In this document: positions 63,871-64,000 of the stretch, piece by piece
How the letters are laid out: every line of letters begins with the position of its first letter
Numbering within the stretch: the stretch's first letter is position 1
Assembly (NCBI GenBank): GCA_000708835.1
Contig: DF237234.1
Location: 48,224-112,223 of the forward strand
DNA length: 64,000 nt
Reading direction: 5' to 3'
Source of the DNA: Klebsormidium nitens
Lineage: Eukaryota; Streptophyta; Klebsormidiophyceae; Klebsormidiales; Klebsormidiaceae
Translations under genes and position numbers: made by a program
The notes under the pieces: generated by a model
Databases searched by the model: none
The model's input: only the letters and a program-made list of their open reading frames with translations
Told to the model about the DNA's origin: nothing

Positions 63871-64000
63871 GACGATTACGTCTGGTTAAGCCTAACCTCG
63901 TTCTCGTCAGGATTTCGTTAGCTGCTTGTTAGCGAAATGACAGCGGTTACGTCTTAACGGCGCGCTGTGAGACCGTTGATATACGGCGTTCTATCCAGAT
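63871..64000. other. Window edge, unassigned
   Basis: Homology to coiled-coil copy 1 fades beyond about 63870. The last 130 bases carry no recognisable exon. They could be an intron of copy 2 or the border of the duplication. Confidence 0.3.

Overview
This is a nuclear window from a streptophyte green organism, most likely a charophyte alga; Klebsormidium-like is my best guess, but the species is not proven. Genes are broken by many short GT-AG introns on both strands. The recognisable proteins have plant-type versions: a full ATM kinase, a PRP40 splicing factor with two WW and five FF domains, a NAC-alpha chaperone, a DprA/SLOG-like protein of the plant type, and GT61 glycosyltransferases. 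There is no bacterial operon structure, tRNA, rRNA or CRISPR. Exon coordinates come from reading GT/AG borders, codon phase and family alignment from memory; every joined exon set stated as complete keeps frame.

Layout. 1-1181: no gene. 1182-8484 (-): PRP40. 9461-11776 (+): NAC-alpha, divergent from PRP40. 12945-14913 (-, 5' end unresolved): DprA-like protein, divergent from ATM. 15806-33278 (+): complete ATM in 23 exons (predicted 3,096 aa) with two tandem-repeat arrays in its introns. 34608-36603 (-) and 37212-39993 (+): a head-to-head pair of GT61 paralogues sharing a 608-bp spacer. 39994-42336: no intact gene, but a 38-bp tandem repeat and a decayed reading frame. 42337-44553 (-): secreted Cys-rich/EGF-like protein with a duplicated exon, one copy carrying an in-frame TGA.

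The right third (45.5-64 kb) is a duplicated block: an F-box/LRR gene (+) followed by a convergent coiled-coil gene (-), present twice (45633-57365 and 58016 to about 63870). Each F-box copy is broken in a different place: copy 1 by a 1-nt deletion in the F-box, copy 2 by a nonsense codon in the LRRs and a 13-nt deletion in the last exon. The 5' half of the two F-box copies is nearly identical while the LRR half and the coiled-coil partners are much more diverged, which suggests gene conversion or events of different ages.

Functional themes: DNA-damage signalling (ATM, next to a protein of the DprA fold), co-translational and splicing housekeeping (NAC-alpha, PRP40), Golgi glycosylation (GT61 pair), and a fast-evolving F-box/coiled-coil block that is the least explained part of the window.
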